Of a stretch of DNA of 64,000 nt, positions 1-8,444 are shown in pieces. Positions within the stretch are counted from its first letter, which is position 1, and the number at the start of each line of letters is the position of its first letter. The position numbers were made by a program, and so were the translations under genes. The notes under the pieces are model-generated. The model searched no databases, was not told the DNA's origin, and saw only the letters and a program-made list of their open reading frames with translations. Source of the stretch: CAVSUR01 sp963731285 (GTDB lineage Bacteria; Actinomycetota; Actinomycetes; Streptosporangiales; Streptosporangiaceae); assembly GCA_963731285.1 (NCBI GenBank), contig CAVSUR010000001.1, positions 620,001 to 684,000 of the forward strand. The letters are read 5' to 3'.

Positions 1-1
1 G

Positions 2-1747
2 CGGCTGCTGCACGCCCGCGCCGCCGCCTTGGTCAGCGAGTCGGCGTCCTGGGAACACCGGGTCGCCGCGCTGGAACACCCCGATGAGAGCCTGGCCGCC
101 GAGCTGGAGCACCTGGCGGTCGGGGAGGCGGCAGGCGGCCGGCTGGCGCTGGCCGCCACGCATCTGCAATGGGCATCGGACATCTCCCCGGACCGGGCGG
201 GGCGGGACCGGCGGCTGCTGACCGCGGCGCTGCACCTGATGCTGGCCGAGGAGGCCCGGGGCATGACCCTGCGCCCGGCGGTGGAGGCGGCAGGACCGTC
301 GCCGCTGCGCGGCTGCGTACTGGGCACGATGGCATTCGCCTCCGGCCAGCTCGGCCAGGCCGAGCAGCGGTTCAGCCAGGCGCTGGCCGAGGCCCGGGAC
401 GACCCGGGCCACCGGCCGCTGGCCGCCGTGATCGCCAACCGGCTGGCCGGCACCTACACGGTGCTGGGAGACGGGGAGAAAGCCCGGGCTCTGGGAAGAT
501 GGGCGCTGGGCACCGGCTGCCTGGACGCGGCGGCCGCCAGCCAGACCCGCGCCCTGGTCGCGATCGGCGCCGCTCAGGTGGCCGGCCCGCGCGCCGCCCT
601 GGCCGAACTGGGGTACCTGGAGGCCGACCCGGCCCGGGTTGGCCCGGTCGACATCGACGCGCTCTCGTTCCGGGGTGTGTACCGTCTGATAGCCGGCGAC
701 CTGGCGCAGGCTGTGGCCGACCTGACCGCCAGCCTGAAAATGGTTCGCCAGGGCGCTGCCCTGACCCTGGGCCTGCGTGCTTACTTCTACCTGGCACTGG
801 CGCAGTACCTGGCCGGCTCGTGGGACAACGTGCTGCTCACGGCCGAGCAGGGACTGTCGGCCGCGGCGATCCATTCCCGTCAGTTCGAGCTGCCGCTGCT
901 GCACCTGGCGGCCTGCTGCGTGCCGGCCGGACGGGGCCAGGCCGGGGAGGCCGAGCGGCACGCCAGGCTGGCCGCCGACGCGGCGGCCAGCCTGGATTAC
1001 GGGCGCGAACGGCTGTGGGCGGCGATGGCCCGGGCCTTGCTGGCCCAGGCGTCCGGGGATTACCTGGGCATGGCCGACGCGCTAGGAGCCTGGCGGGCCG
1101 ACACCCATCTGGATGGTCGCAGCCGGGTGTACGCGGTGCTGTGGCGGCCGCTGCTGGCCGAGGGCCTGGTCGGCTCGGGCCAGACCGGGCCGGCGGCGGC
1201 CGTCCTGGACCAGTTGCGGGCCAGCGGCGAAGTCGGCTACCTGCAGCCGGCCCTGGCCTGGCTGGACGGGTGGCTGGCCGAGCAGCGGGACGGCCCGGAG
1301 CAGGCCAGGCAGATCTACCAGCACGGCGAGGACACCGCCAGCTCGCAAAGCCCGGTCTATACGGCCAGGCTGCTGCTGGCCCACGGCCGGCTGTTGCGCC
1401 GCATGGGTAACAGAAGAGAAGCGGTCGACCGGCTGCGGCGGGCGAAGGACCTGTACCTGGCCCTGCGCGCCGTGCCATTCATCGCCAAGACCGAGGAGGA
1501 GCTGGCGGCCTGCCTGCCCGGCCGCCCGACGGCACAGCAATCCGAGCTGGCGCTGACCAGCCGGGAGACCGAGATAGCCCACCTGGTCGGGAAAGGGCTG
1601 TCCAACCCGCAGGTCGCGGCCGAGCTGTTCGTCAGCCGCAAGGCGGTGGAATACCACCTGGGCAACATCTACGCCAAGTGCGGCCTGCGCGGACGGCAGG
1701 AGCTGCGGCGGTTCGTCGAGCAGTGGCGGCAGCCGACCGCGGTGTGA
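2..1747 (+). CDS. LAL-family LuxR transcriptional regulator, C-terminal part (cut by window start)
   Basis: The frame is open from base 2, and its first residues (RLLHARAAALV, then DESLAAELE) match an internal stretch of the full LAL regulators at 54.6 and 60.6 kb, so the 5' part with the ATPase domain lies outside the window. What remains is a long alpha-helical, TPR-like region of about 500 residues. It ends in a LuxR-type HTH (residues LTSRETEIAHLVGKGLSNPQ, then VSRKAVEYHLGNIYAK). LAL proteins bind effectors through the helical region and act as ATP-dependent activators. A palindromic CTCCCTAG box lies 30 bases after the stop, and two more such boxes sit beside the other LAL genes. The downstream genes encode secreted proteins and are plausible targets, by inference. 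Confidence 0.9.
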   Translation, partial: RLLHARAAALVSESASWEHRVAALEHPDESLAAELEHLAVGEAAGGRLALAATHLQWASDISPDRAGRDRRLLTAALHLMLAEEARGMTLRPAVEAAGPSPLRGCVLGTMAFASGQLGQAEQRFSQALAEARDDPGHRPLAAVIANRLAGTYTVLGDGEKARALGRWALGTGCLDAAAASQTRALVAIGAAQVAGPRAALAELGYLEADPARVGPVDIDALSFRGVYRLIAGDLAQAVADLTASLKMVRQGAALTLGLRAYFYLALAQYLAGSWDNVLLTAEQGLSAAAIHSRQFELPLLHLAACCVPAGRGQAGEAERHARLAADAAASLDYGRERLWAAMARALLAQASGDYLGMADALGAWRADTHLDGRSRVYAVLWRPLLAEGLVGSGQTGPAAAVLDQLRASGEVGYLQPALAWLDGWLAEQRDGPEQARQIYQHGEDTASSQSPVYTARLLLAHGRLLRRMGNRREAVDRLRRAKDLYLALRAVPFIAKTEEELAACLPGRPTAQQSELALTSRETEIAHLVGKGLSNPQVAAELFVSRKAVEYHLGNIYAKCGLRGRQELRRFVEQWRQPTAV

Positions 1748-1776
1748 CCGCCGCCACCCGGCGCTCCCCGGAAGAT

Positions 1777-1820
1777 TAGGGAGGCTCCCTAGGGACAGGC
1801 CCAGCCGGTGGGACCAGCAT
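1777..1820 (+). promoter_or_regulatory. Candidate LAL-controlled promoter, copy 1
   Basis: A perfect 7-1-7 inverted repeat (TAGGGAG G CTCCCTA, 1777-1791) runs into a -35-like GGGACA (1792-1797), followed by 17 bases and a -10-like CAGCAT (1815-1820). The CTAG-to-hexamer distance is 26 bases, as at 60505-60548 and 63426-63468. The operator overlapping the -35 suggests an activator contacting RNA polymerase. That it is bound by a LAL protein is inference from position. Confidence 0.55.
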
Positions 1821-2127
1821 GGCTACATGTGCGACCCGCGTATCTGCCTCGGTCCCCGGCCATGGCCGCCGGCTATCCGCGGAGTGGCAACCACCATCTA
1901 CTCCCCCGGAGCATGACCATGCCGGCACCCACCCGATCAGCGCACGCCCGCCTGCCCGATCGTCCGGGTAGCCCGGCGGCCCGGTCGACGGCGCGGTGGG
2001 CCGGCCCGCGCATCACGTTCCGGGGCGAGCTTGCCGATGGCCGCGTGGGTGAGGTCGGCCCGTCGGGACACGCATCCCTCCCCCTTGACAGTCACGGGCC
2101 CTACAAAACTGGAGAGAAGGCATAACC
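1821..2127 (+). other. Leader or intergenic stretch with no recognised gene
   Basis: This is the DNA between the candidate promoter and the next credible start codon. A 105-codon frame from 1808 to 2125 exists, but it has no ribosome binding site and matches no family I know. I treat the stretch as a long untranslated leader or the scar of a lost gene. A good Shine-Dalgarno (ggagagaagg) appears just before 2128. Confidence 0.5.
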
Positions 2128-2495
2128 ATGAGCACCGTCCCCGCCATCCTGGCCGCCCGTGCCCGCCGGTGGCGGCACGCCCGCCACGGTTATGTCCCGG
2201 CCGCACGCCGGGTCTGGGTCGCGGTGGGGGTGGTGCTGGCGCTGCTGCTGGCCGGATCCCCGGCCGCGCTCGCCGCGGCAGGCCCGGGATCCTCGCACCG
2301 GGCGGCCGGCCGCGCGCTGGGCGCGGCGGCGGCGCTGCCGCAGGACCTGTCGTCCACGCTGCCGAACTGAACTATGCCCAGGCGGTCGGCGACTTTACCG
2401 GCGCCGGCCACGACGAACTGGCTTACGCCGACAGTGAGCCTGATCGATCTGGGTCGACTGTGGTTACTGTCACTGATGACTCAGAACAAAAGTGA
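2128..2495 (+). pseudogene. Truncated, frameshifted secreted FG-GAP/VCBS repeat protein
   Basis: The start codon has a good ribosome binding site (GGAGAGAAGG, 7 bases upstream). The first frame gives an 80-residue protein with a basic N-terminus and a hydrophobic signal or anchor segment at residues 29-50 (WVAVGVVLALLLAGSPAALA), and stops at 2370. In another frame the sequence goes straight on with NYAQAVGDFTGAGHDELAYA, which has the look of the first FG-GAP (integrin-type) propeller repeat, until a stop at 2495. One indel near 2365 therefore broke a secreted FG-GAP protein that also lost its C-terminal repeats. A working short secreted peptide cannot be excluded. Confidence 0.6.
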
Positions 2496-2533
2496 GCGCA
2501 AGTACACGCGGAACCGCTGGTAGACGGACGGCT

Positions 2534-3153
2534 GTCAGGCCATCCCGCCGGCCCAGCCAAAGGAGAAGCAATGAACCTCGTCACCGCCCTCGGCACGCTG
2601 GCCGCGCGCGCCCGCGCATCGTTGCGCCCGGGCAGCCCACGCCGTGGCCCGGCCCCCCGCGGGCCGGCCGCCGCCGGCCGTTCACATCAGCGGCCGAGGG
2701 CCTGGGGGCGGCCAGCGGCGGCCGGGACCGGGGCGGTGCTGACCGCGGCGGCCGTGCTGGCCGGGGCGGGCACGGCGGCGGCCTCGCCGGCGGCCACGCC
2801 GCGCGGGCCGGTGCTGGCGTTCACCCCCGCCCCCTACGACTACGGCCAGGTGGCCGCCGGCCAGCACGCCGCGCACCGGTTCATCCTGGCCAACCGGGGC
2901 ACCAAGGCCACCGGCAAGCTGCAGGTGCGGCTGGCCGGCCCGGCCGCGTTCACCATCACCCGCGACACCTGCGCCGGCACCAGGTTGCGGCCCGGCCAGA
3001 CCTGCACCATCAGAGTGCGGTTCACCGCCACCCGCGCCGCCACCCTGACCGCCACCCTGACCGCGGCCAGCAAGAAGCACGGCAAACACGCCGCCACCGC
3101 CACCGACCACCTCACCGGCACCGGGAAGGGCCTCGGGCAGGCCCCCGGCCACA
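2534..3153 (+). repeat. 620-bp direct repeat, copy A
   Basis: By eye this segment is identical to 4076-4695 (offset 1542). It covers 37 bases upstream including the AAAGGAGAAGC ribosome binding site, and the first 194 codons (signal region plus Ig-like domain) of the propeller gene. Identity stops abruptly where the propeller begins, after GGCCACA. Confidence 0.9.
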
Positions 3154-3923
3154 TCTACTGGACCGAGACGATGCCAAACGCCGTGAACGGCACGATAAAT
3201 CAGGCCGGCCTAGACGGCAGCAACCTGCAACTCTTCCCTGCCCAGGGCCAGCCGTTCGGGATCGCGGTCGACGCCAGCCACATCTACTGGACCGATTACG
3301 CCAATGGCGCGGTCTGGGAGTCCAACCTCGACGGCACCAGCCCGCATGCCATCGTCACCGGGCAGAACCAGCCGGCCGGGATGGCGGTCAACGCCAGCCA
3401 CATCTACTGGACCAACCTCGCCAATGGCCGGGTCGGCACGGTCAGCGAGGCCAACCTCGACGGCAGCAACCCGCATGTCCTCATCACCGCCCAGTCCACT
3501 CCAACCGGGGTAGCGATCAACGCCGGCCATATCTACTGGACCAACACCGCCGTCGGCAGGATCAGCGAGGCCAACCTCGACGGCAGCAACCCGCACGTGA
3601 TCGTCAACGGCGAGAACCACCCGATGGGGGTGGCGGTCGACGCCAGCCACATTTACTGGGCCGACCACTACAGCGGCAGCGGTATCTCCGGGGCGGGCAC
3701 GATCAACGAAGCCGACCTCAACGGCAACAACCCCCAGGCCATCGTCACCGGCCAGATCGGCCCCAACGGGGTGGCGGTGGACGCCAGCCACATCTACTGG
3801 GCCAACACCGGGCTCTATGCGCCCGCGCTGGGCTCCATCAATGCGGCCAACCTCGACGGCACCAACCCGCAGGCCATCGTTTCCGACCAGAGCGGCCCCA
3901 CCATGGTGGCACTTGGCCCGTAA
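2571..3923 (+). CDS. Secreted Ig-like (ASH-type) plus six-bladed YWTD beta-propeller protein
   Basis: Product is 450 residues, with Shine-Dalgarno AAAGGAG 5 bases before ATG. The N-terminus is long, basic and proline-rich (about 1-50), followed by a hydrophobic segment (GAVLTAAAVLAGAG, about 53-66) and an AAAS cleavage-like site, so export is likely. Residues about 82-190 form an ASH/choice-of-anchor Ig-like domain (VLAFTPAPYDYGQVAAG, with a Cys pair in DTCAG and QTCTI). Six repeats follow, each opening with HIYW(T/A) and containing NLDG.(N/S)P(H/Q).(I/V)(V/L), the signature of a six-bladed YWTD (LDL-receptor class B type) propeller. Such folds bind ligands at the cell surface. The ligand is unknown. 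The downstream paralogue shares an identical 5' module. Confidence 0.85.
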   Translation: MNLVTALGTLAARARASLRPGSPRRGPAPRGPAAAGRSHQRPRAWGRPAAAGTGAVLTAAAVLAGAGTAAASPAATPRGPVLAFTPAPYDYGQVAAGQHAAHRFILANRGTKATGKLQVRLAGPAAFTITRDTCAGTRLRPGQTCTIRVRFTATRAATLTATLTAASKKHGKHAATATDHLTGTGKGLGQAPGHIYWTETMPNAVNGTINQAGLDGSNLQLFPAQGQPFGIAVDASHIYWTDYANGAVWESNLDGTSPHAIVTGQNQPAGMAVNASHIYWTNLANGRVGTVSEANLDGSNPHVLITAQSTPTGVAINAGHIYWTNTAVGRISEANLDGSNPHVIVNGENHPMGVAVDASHIYWADHYSGSGISGAGTINEADLNGNNPQAIVTGQIGPNGVAVDASHIYWANTGLYAPALGSINAANLDGTNPQAIVSDQSGPTMVALGP

Positions 3924-4075
3924 CCAGAATGGTGATCCGGGCGGCGCGGACCGCTACCGTTTCGGTCGCAGCCTGCCGAGCATCCTGGCAGGGCTACCTC
4001 CCGGCGGCCGGGTCGTGGTGTGACGGTCAGCAGGCGATAACAACCGCCCGGTTCGCGGCAGCCCAGCTAGCCGGG

Positions 4076-4695
4076 GTCAGGCCATCCCGCCGGCCCAGCC
4101 AAAGGAGAAGCAATGAACCTCGTCACCGCCCTCGGCACGCTGGCCGCGCGCGCCCGCGCATCGTTGCGCCCGGGCAGCCCACGCCGTGGCCCGGCCCCCC
4201 GCGGGCCGGCCGCCGCCGGCCGTTCACATCAGCGGCCGAGGGCCTGGGGGCGGCCAGCGGCGGCCGGGACCGGGGCGGTGCTGACCGCGGCGGCCGTGCT
4301 GGCCGGGGCGGGCACGGCGGCGGCCTCGCCGGCGGCCACGCCGCGCGGGCCGGTGCTGGCGTTCACCCCCGCCCCCTACGACTACGGCCAGGTGGCCGCC
4401 GGCCAGCACGCCGCGCACCGGTTCATCCTGGCCAACCGGGGCACCAAGGCCACCGGCAAGCTGCAGGTGCGGCTGGCCGGCCCGGCCGCGTTCACCATCA
4501 CCCGCGACACCTGCGCCGGCACCAGGTTGCGGCCCGGCCAGACCTGCACCATCAGAGTGCGGTTCACCGCCACCCGCGCCGCCACCCTGACCGCCACCCT
4601 GACCGCGGCCAGCAAGAAGCACGGCAAACACGCCGCCACCGCCACCGACCACCTCACCGGCACCGGGAAGGGCCTCGGGCAGGCCCCCGGCCACA
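4076..4695 (+). repeat. 620-bp direct repeat, copy B
   Basis: Second copy of 2534-3153. Apparent base-for-base identity in both the coding region and its upstream leader implies a recent duplication or continuing gene conversion between neighbouring genes. Confidence 0.9.
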
Positions 4696-6566
4696 ACATC
4701 TACTGGACCACCTCGAGCGCGGTCTGGGAGTCTGACTTCGACGGCACCGACCCGCATGCCATCGTCACCGGGCAGAACCAGCCGGCCGGGGTGGCGGTCG
4801 ACGCTAGCCACATCTACTGGGCGGGCATCCTTGATGATAAAGGCGTGATCTGGGAGGCGGACCTCGACGGCACCGGCTCACATATCGTTGACGCCGGCGC
4901 CTACGACCCGACCGGGGTGGCGGTCGACGCCAGCCACATCTACTGGGCCAACAGCGTTCCCAACCAGGGTGGAGCCGGCGAGATCTGGGAGGCCAACCTC
5001 GACGGCACCGACCCGCATGCCATCGTCACCGGCCAGCACTTCCCGTTCGGGATCGCTGTCAACTCCAGCCACCTGTACTGGGCCGTCGCCGGTGACAGCA
5101 CCGATGCGACCGGCGGGATCTGGGAGGCGAACCTCGACGGCACCGGCGCCCACGTGATCTTCACCAACCATCTCGGCCCGATCTTTATAGCGGTCGGCCT
5201 CAGCCATTTGTATTGGGTTAACCAGGACGACGGCTCGATCTGGGAAGCGAACCTCGACGGCACCAGCCCGCATGCCATCCTCACCGACCCGAACGACCCG
5301 CTCGGGGTGGCGGTCGATGTCAGCCACATTTACTGGGCCGATGATGGAACCACCGACAACAACGGCACCATTAACGAGGCCAACCTCGACGGCACCAGCC
5401 CGCATGCCATCGTCACCGGCCAGAACGACCCTGTCGGGTTGGCGGTCACCCCGCCACCGGCGGTGCTGGCATTCACCCCCTCCCCATTCAGCTACGGGCC
5501 GGCCAGCCTAGGGCAAAAGCCCTCGCAGGCACTCACGCTGGCCAACTCGGGCGAGGCGGCTACCGGCCCGCTGACGGTCAAACTGACCGGCGCGCCGGCG
5601 TTCAGCGTCACCGGCGACACCTGCACCGGCACCAGCCTGGCCCCCGGCCAGACCTGCACCGTCACCGTACAGTTCGCGCCTGCCAGCACCGGCACCGTCA
5701 CCGCCACGCTGACCGCGGCCAGCACCATCGTCAGCGCCAGCGACCCGCTCACCGGTGCCGGGGGGGTCTTGCACCTTTACTGGACCAACGCCGCAGTTGA
5801 CTCCGTGCCCAACGAGCCAGCCGGCACGGTCAACAAGGCCGACCTGGACGGCAGCAGCCCACACACTGTGGTCCCCGGGCAGAATGAACCGGGCGGGGTG
5901 GCGACGGCCGACGGGCACCTCTACTGGACCACCAGCGCCATCATGGAAGCCAACCTCGACGGCACCGGCGCCCACGTCATCGTCCCGGCCTCGATTGCCT
6001 CGGCCACAGAAGTGGCCGTCGGCAACAGCCATCTCTATTGGACGAGCTCTGGGCTCGATGCCGATGAGGGCTCGGTCTGGGAGGCCAACCTCGACGGTAC
6101 CGGCGCCCACGTCATCGTCCCCGGCCAGCCTAAAATCATGGGCGGAATCGCGGTCAACGGCAGCCACCTCTACTGGGCCGCCAGCACCGATTTTTCGGAC
6201 GGGCATGGCGCGATCTGGGAGGCCAACCTGGACGGCACCGGCGCGCAGGCCATCGTCCCCAGCCAGGACGACCCGGCCGGAGTAGCGCTGGACGGCAGAT
6301 ACGTCTTCTGGGCCACTCCCATCGGAGACCAGGAAGGCCCCGGTGCCCTCTGGTTTGCCAACCTGGACGGCACCAACCCAAAGCCGTTGATCCTGAACCA
6401 GGACGGCGCGAGCGGGGTCGCGGTGGACGGCACTCGGATCTACTGGACCAACAGCGGCGACAGCAGCGACGACGGCACAGTAAACGAGGCCAATATCGTC
6501 GGCCCCCAGCCGCATACCCTCGTCGGCGGCCAGGACGGCCCGTCGGCCCTCACAATCGGTTTCTGA
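4113..6566 (+). CDS. Secreted protein with two Ig-like domain plus six-bladed YWTD propeller units
   Basis: Product is 817 residues. The first 194 residues equal those of the gene at 2571 (export segment plus Ig-like domain). Then come six YW repeats (IYWTTSS, IYWAGIL, IYWANSV, LYWAVAG, LYWVNQD, IYWADDG). A second Ig-like domain follows at about residues 447-550 (VLAFTPSPFSYGPASLGQ, with the same DTCTG and QTCTV cysteines), and then six more blades (LYWTNA to IYWTNS). The order Ig-P6-Ig-P6 is exactly twice that of the upstream paralogue. The ribosome binding site is identical to copy A. Role unknown; cell-surface binding or adhesion is inference. The two genes are 189 bases apart on one strand. 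Confidence 0.85.
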   Translation: MNLVTALGTLAARARASLRPGSPRRGPAPRGPAAAGRSHQRPRAWGRPAAAGTGAVLTAAAVLAGAGTAAASPAATPRGPVLAFTPAPYDYGQVAAGQHAAHRFILANRGTKATGKLQVRLAGPAAFTITRDTCAGTRLRPGQTCTIRVRFTATRAATLTATLTAASKKHGKHAATATDHLTGTGKGLGQAPGHNIYWTTSSAVWESDFDGTDPHAIVTGQNQPAGVAVDASHIYWAGILDDKGVIWEADLDGTGSHIVDAGAYDPTGVAVDASHIYWANSVPNQGGAGEIWEANLDGTDPHAIVTGQHFPFGIAVNSSHLYWAVAGDSTDATGGIWEANLDGTGAHVIFTNHLGPIFIAVGLSHLYWVNQDDGSIWEANLDGTSPHAILTDPNDPLGVAVDVSHIYWADDGTTDNNGTINEANLDGTSPHAIVTGQNDPVGLAVTPPPAVLAFTPSPFSYGPASLGQKPSQALTLANSGEAATGPLTVKLTGAPAFSVTGDTCTGTSLAPGQTCTVTVQFAPASTGTVTATLTAASTIVSASDPLTGAGGVLHLYWTNAAVDSVPNEPAGTVNKADLDGSSPHTVVPGQNEPGGVATADGHLYWTTSAIMEANLDGTGAHVIVPASIASATEVAVGNSHLYWTSSGLDADEGSVWEANLDGTGAHVIVPGQPKIMGGIAVNGSHLYWAASTDFSDGHGAIWEANLDGTGAQAIVPSQDDPAGVALDGRYVFWATPIGDQEGPGALWFANLDGTNPKPLILNQDGASGVAVDGTRIYWTNSGDSSDDGTVNEANIVGPQPHTLVGGQDGPSALTIGF

Positions 6567-6638
6567 CCAGCTAAAGATCTTCAATGGCGGGGTTACTGAC
6601 CTGGTGGCGGCTGGCCTGTCCGGTGGTATGCCGTTGTC

Positions 6639-6914
6639 ATGAGGTATGCCGACGGTGGCGGGCTGGATGCGGCTGAGCGGGCCTGCCGCGAGCAGGTGCG
6701 GCTGGCGGCCGCGCAGTTAATCGAGGCAGGGGCCAGCGACCGGGAGATAGCCCGGCACTTCCGGGTGTCGCGGATGCCGGCGAACCGGTGGCGGCGGGCG
6801 CTGGCCGCCGGGGGCCGGTCCGCGCTGGCGTCGCGGGGCGCGGGCGGGGCGAAATGCAAGCTCAGCGCCGCCCAGTTGCGGGAGCTGGCGGCGCTGCTGG
6901 ACGCTGGGCCCGCG
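6639..6914 (+). pseudogene. IS630-type transposase N-terminal HTH fragment
   Basis: The frame starting at 6639 gives AERACREQVRLAAAQLIEAG, then SDREIARHFRVSRMPANRWR and KLSAAQLRELAALLDAGPA. This is the two-helix HTH arm of IS630/winged-helix transposases. Homology ends abruptly at 6914, before the DDE catalytic domain, where the DNA switches to a moaA-like fragment. The element is dead and serves as a marker of past insertion. The frame remains open to 7058 by chance. Confidence 0.75.
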
Positions 6915-6919
6915 GTCCA

Positions 6920-7000
6920 CTCGACATGTGCAACCTGCGCTGCGCGTACTGCATGCCGGCCGAAGGCTTGCCGTGGTTGCGTAAGAGCGAGGTTCTCGAC
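6920..7000 (+). pseudogene. moaA: moaA fragment (radical SAM Fe-S motif region)
   Basis: The frame gives LDMCNLRCAYCMPAEGLPWL followed by RKSEVLD. This is the N-terminal radical-SAM cluster motif of GTP 3',8-cyclase MoaA (CxxxCxxC in the family context CNLRCxYCMPAEGLPW). Only 27 residues are recognisable, with no start codon and no downstream MoaA sequence, so it is a recombination scrap. It abuts the IS630 remnant, which suggests both came in, or were left behind, in one rearrangement. Confidence 0.75.
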
Positions 7001-7135
7001 ACCGCGGGCAGTCGCATGGATCAACCAGCCCGGCCAGGAGGTCACACAATCCAGCTGACATGACCGTGTCTCAAAAGTCTTGACAGGCTCCGCGGCGGCG
7101 CATCTCGACCATCCGGTCAGGCACAGATCAGCCGC

Positions 7136-8416
7136 TTATGAGCGTGGACGGGTGTGGCGACCGGATCCCTGCCATCGGCGTTGGCTGTTGAGGAACGAGT
7201 AGAGGTGGTTGGCCAGGGCTTCGGAGTCGGTGGCTGCGCCGTGGATGTAGGTGGAGGCGCGGGTGCGGAGCACCGGCAGGCCGAGGATGTAGAGGCCGGG
7301 GACGCCGGTGACCACGCCCCCGTCGTGGCGGATATGGCCGGTGCGGTCACGCACGGGGATGTCGAGCCAGGAGTGGTCGGGTCGGAAGCCTGTCGCCCAC
7401 AGCACCGTGGTGATCTCCCCGCTGGTCAGGTCCAGCTCCAGGAGCGAGCGGGGATCGACGCGGGTGGGTGCGAAGCGGTGCGGTGGCGGGAGTTCGCCGT
7501 CGAGGCCCGACGTCGTGGCCCATTGGTCGGCCCGGTTCAAGAACCGGTTCATCTTAAGGTCGGCGAGCGTGCAGGTGTTGGCGAGCGACCCGGAGAACTG
7601 GGCCACGCCGTCGATGACACGGCCGAGGCGGCCGGCGATGCGGACCCCTTGCGCCGTGAGCGCGTTGAGGTCTGTCGTGGTGACTTGAGGGGTTCCGGTG
7701 AGCTGGGGAGAGGGTAGGTGGCGGGCCCGGGTCAGGTCGTCGATCTGGTCGTAGCGTTCGGCGAGCAGGCCAGTCGCCTCCAGCCACCAGAAGATGTCGC
7801 GGCCGCGGTAGCGGCGGGGCAGCCGGACGTGCTCGCCGACCGCAAGGGTCACCGGGCGCCCTGACCGGTGGATCTCACCGGCGAGCTGGACGCCGGTGGC
7901 TGACGCGCCGACGACGAGCACCCCGCCGTCGGGGAGCTGGCCGGGATCGCGGTAGGTGAGCGGGGTGAGCGCCGTGATCGACCGGGGCACGGCGCCGGCG
8001 GCGGCTGGGATCGCCGGCAGGCTGCACGCCCCGGTCGCCAGCACCACGGCCCCGGCGCAGAGGACGTCGTCGCCGGCCCGGATCTCGAAGCCCTCCGCCG
8101 CGGCGCGCAGGGTGTGCACCGTGGTGGCGGTGCGCACCGGTGCGCCGGCGAGACAGGCGTAGCGGGTGAGGGCGGCTACGACGCCGGCCACGGGCATGTA
8201 GCCGTCGGGGTCATCGCCAGGGTAGTCGCAGCTGGGCAGCCGGGTGAGCCAGTTGGGGGTGAGCAGCCGCAGGCTGGGCCAGCGCTGGGTGCGCCACGAG
8301 TTCGCCACCTCACCGCGCTCGAGGACGACGTGGTCGATCGAGCGTTCGGTGAGGCGGCGGCTCATGGCCAGGCCGGCATGGCCGGCGCCGATGACGACTG
8401 CCGTGGTGTGCATCAT
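7136..8416 (-). CDS. Flavin-containing monooxygenase-like NAD(P)/FAD oxidoreductase (CzcO family)
   Basis: Product is 426 residues. The FAD-binding Rossmann motif is at residues 7-20 (VVIGAGHAGLAMSRRL), a second nucleotide-binding motif at about 167 (VLVVGASATGVQLAGEI), and the family ATGFRPD motif near residue 340. The overall plan matches bacterial flavoproteins that use NADPH and oxygen for Baeyer-Villiger or N/S-oxidation. Start ATG 8416 is followed directly by a second ATG at 8413. It is the last gene of the minus-strand run from 12326, only 28 bases after the OsmC gene. With the P450 two genes upstream, it suggests oxidative modification of a small molecule; substrate unknown. Confidence 0.85.
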   Translation of the reverse strand: MMHTTAVVIGAGHAGLAMSRRLTERSIDHVVLERGEVANSWRTQRWPSLRLLTPNWLTRLPSCDYPGDDPDGYMPVAGVVAALTRYACLAGAPVRTATTVHTLRAAAEGFEIRAGDDVLCAGAVVLATGACSLPAIPAAAGAVPRSITALTPLTYRDPGQLPDGGVLVVGASATGVQLAGEIHRSGRPVTLAVGEHVRLPRRYRGRDIFWWLEATGLLAERYDQIDDLTRARHLPSPQLTGTPQVTTTDLNALTAQGVRIAGRLGRVIDGVAQFSGSLANTCTLADLKMNRFLNRADQWATTSGLDGELPPPHRFAPTRVDPRSLLELDLTSGEITTVLWATGFRPDHSWLDIPVRDRTGHIRHDGGVVTGVPGLYILGLPVLRTRASTYIHGAATDSEALANHLYSFLNSQRRWQGSGRHTRPRS

Positions 8417-8444
8417 GCGGGCGGCTGGACCGCGGTCGTCAGGC

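Noticed and set aside
3210..3791. Minus-strand frame with repeated VGPVDVAGVDRHP units
   Set aside because: The repeats are the antisense of the YWTD blades on the plus strand. There is no start signal.
2492..4735. A 747-codon plus-strand frame spanning both propeller genes
   Set aside because: It is out of frame with the clear Ig/YWTD coding sequence, is rich in Arg/His/Gln/Pro as expected of a GC-rich shadow frame, and has no family motif.
3150..6560. Short regularly spaced repeats that might suggest a CRISPR array
   Set aside because: The repeats encode HIYWT and NLDG motifs of propeller blades, vary at third positions and are about 120 bases apart within open coding frames.
6788..7063. 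A real small radical-SAM protein
   Set aside because: Only 27 residues of MoaA similarity, no start near the homology and an unrelated transposase-antisense-like N-terminal part. A fragment is the simpler reading.
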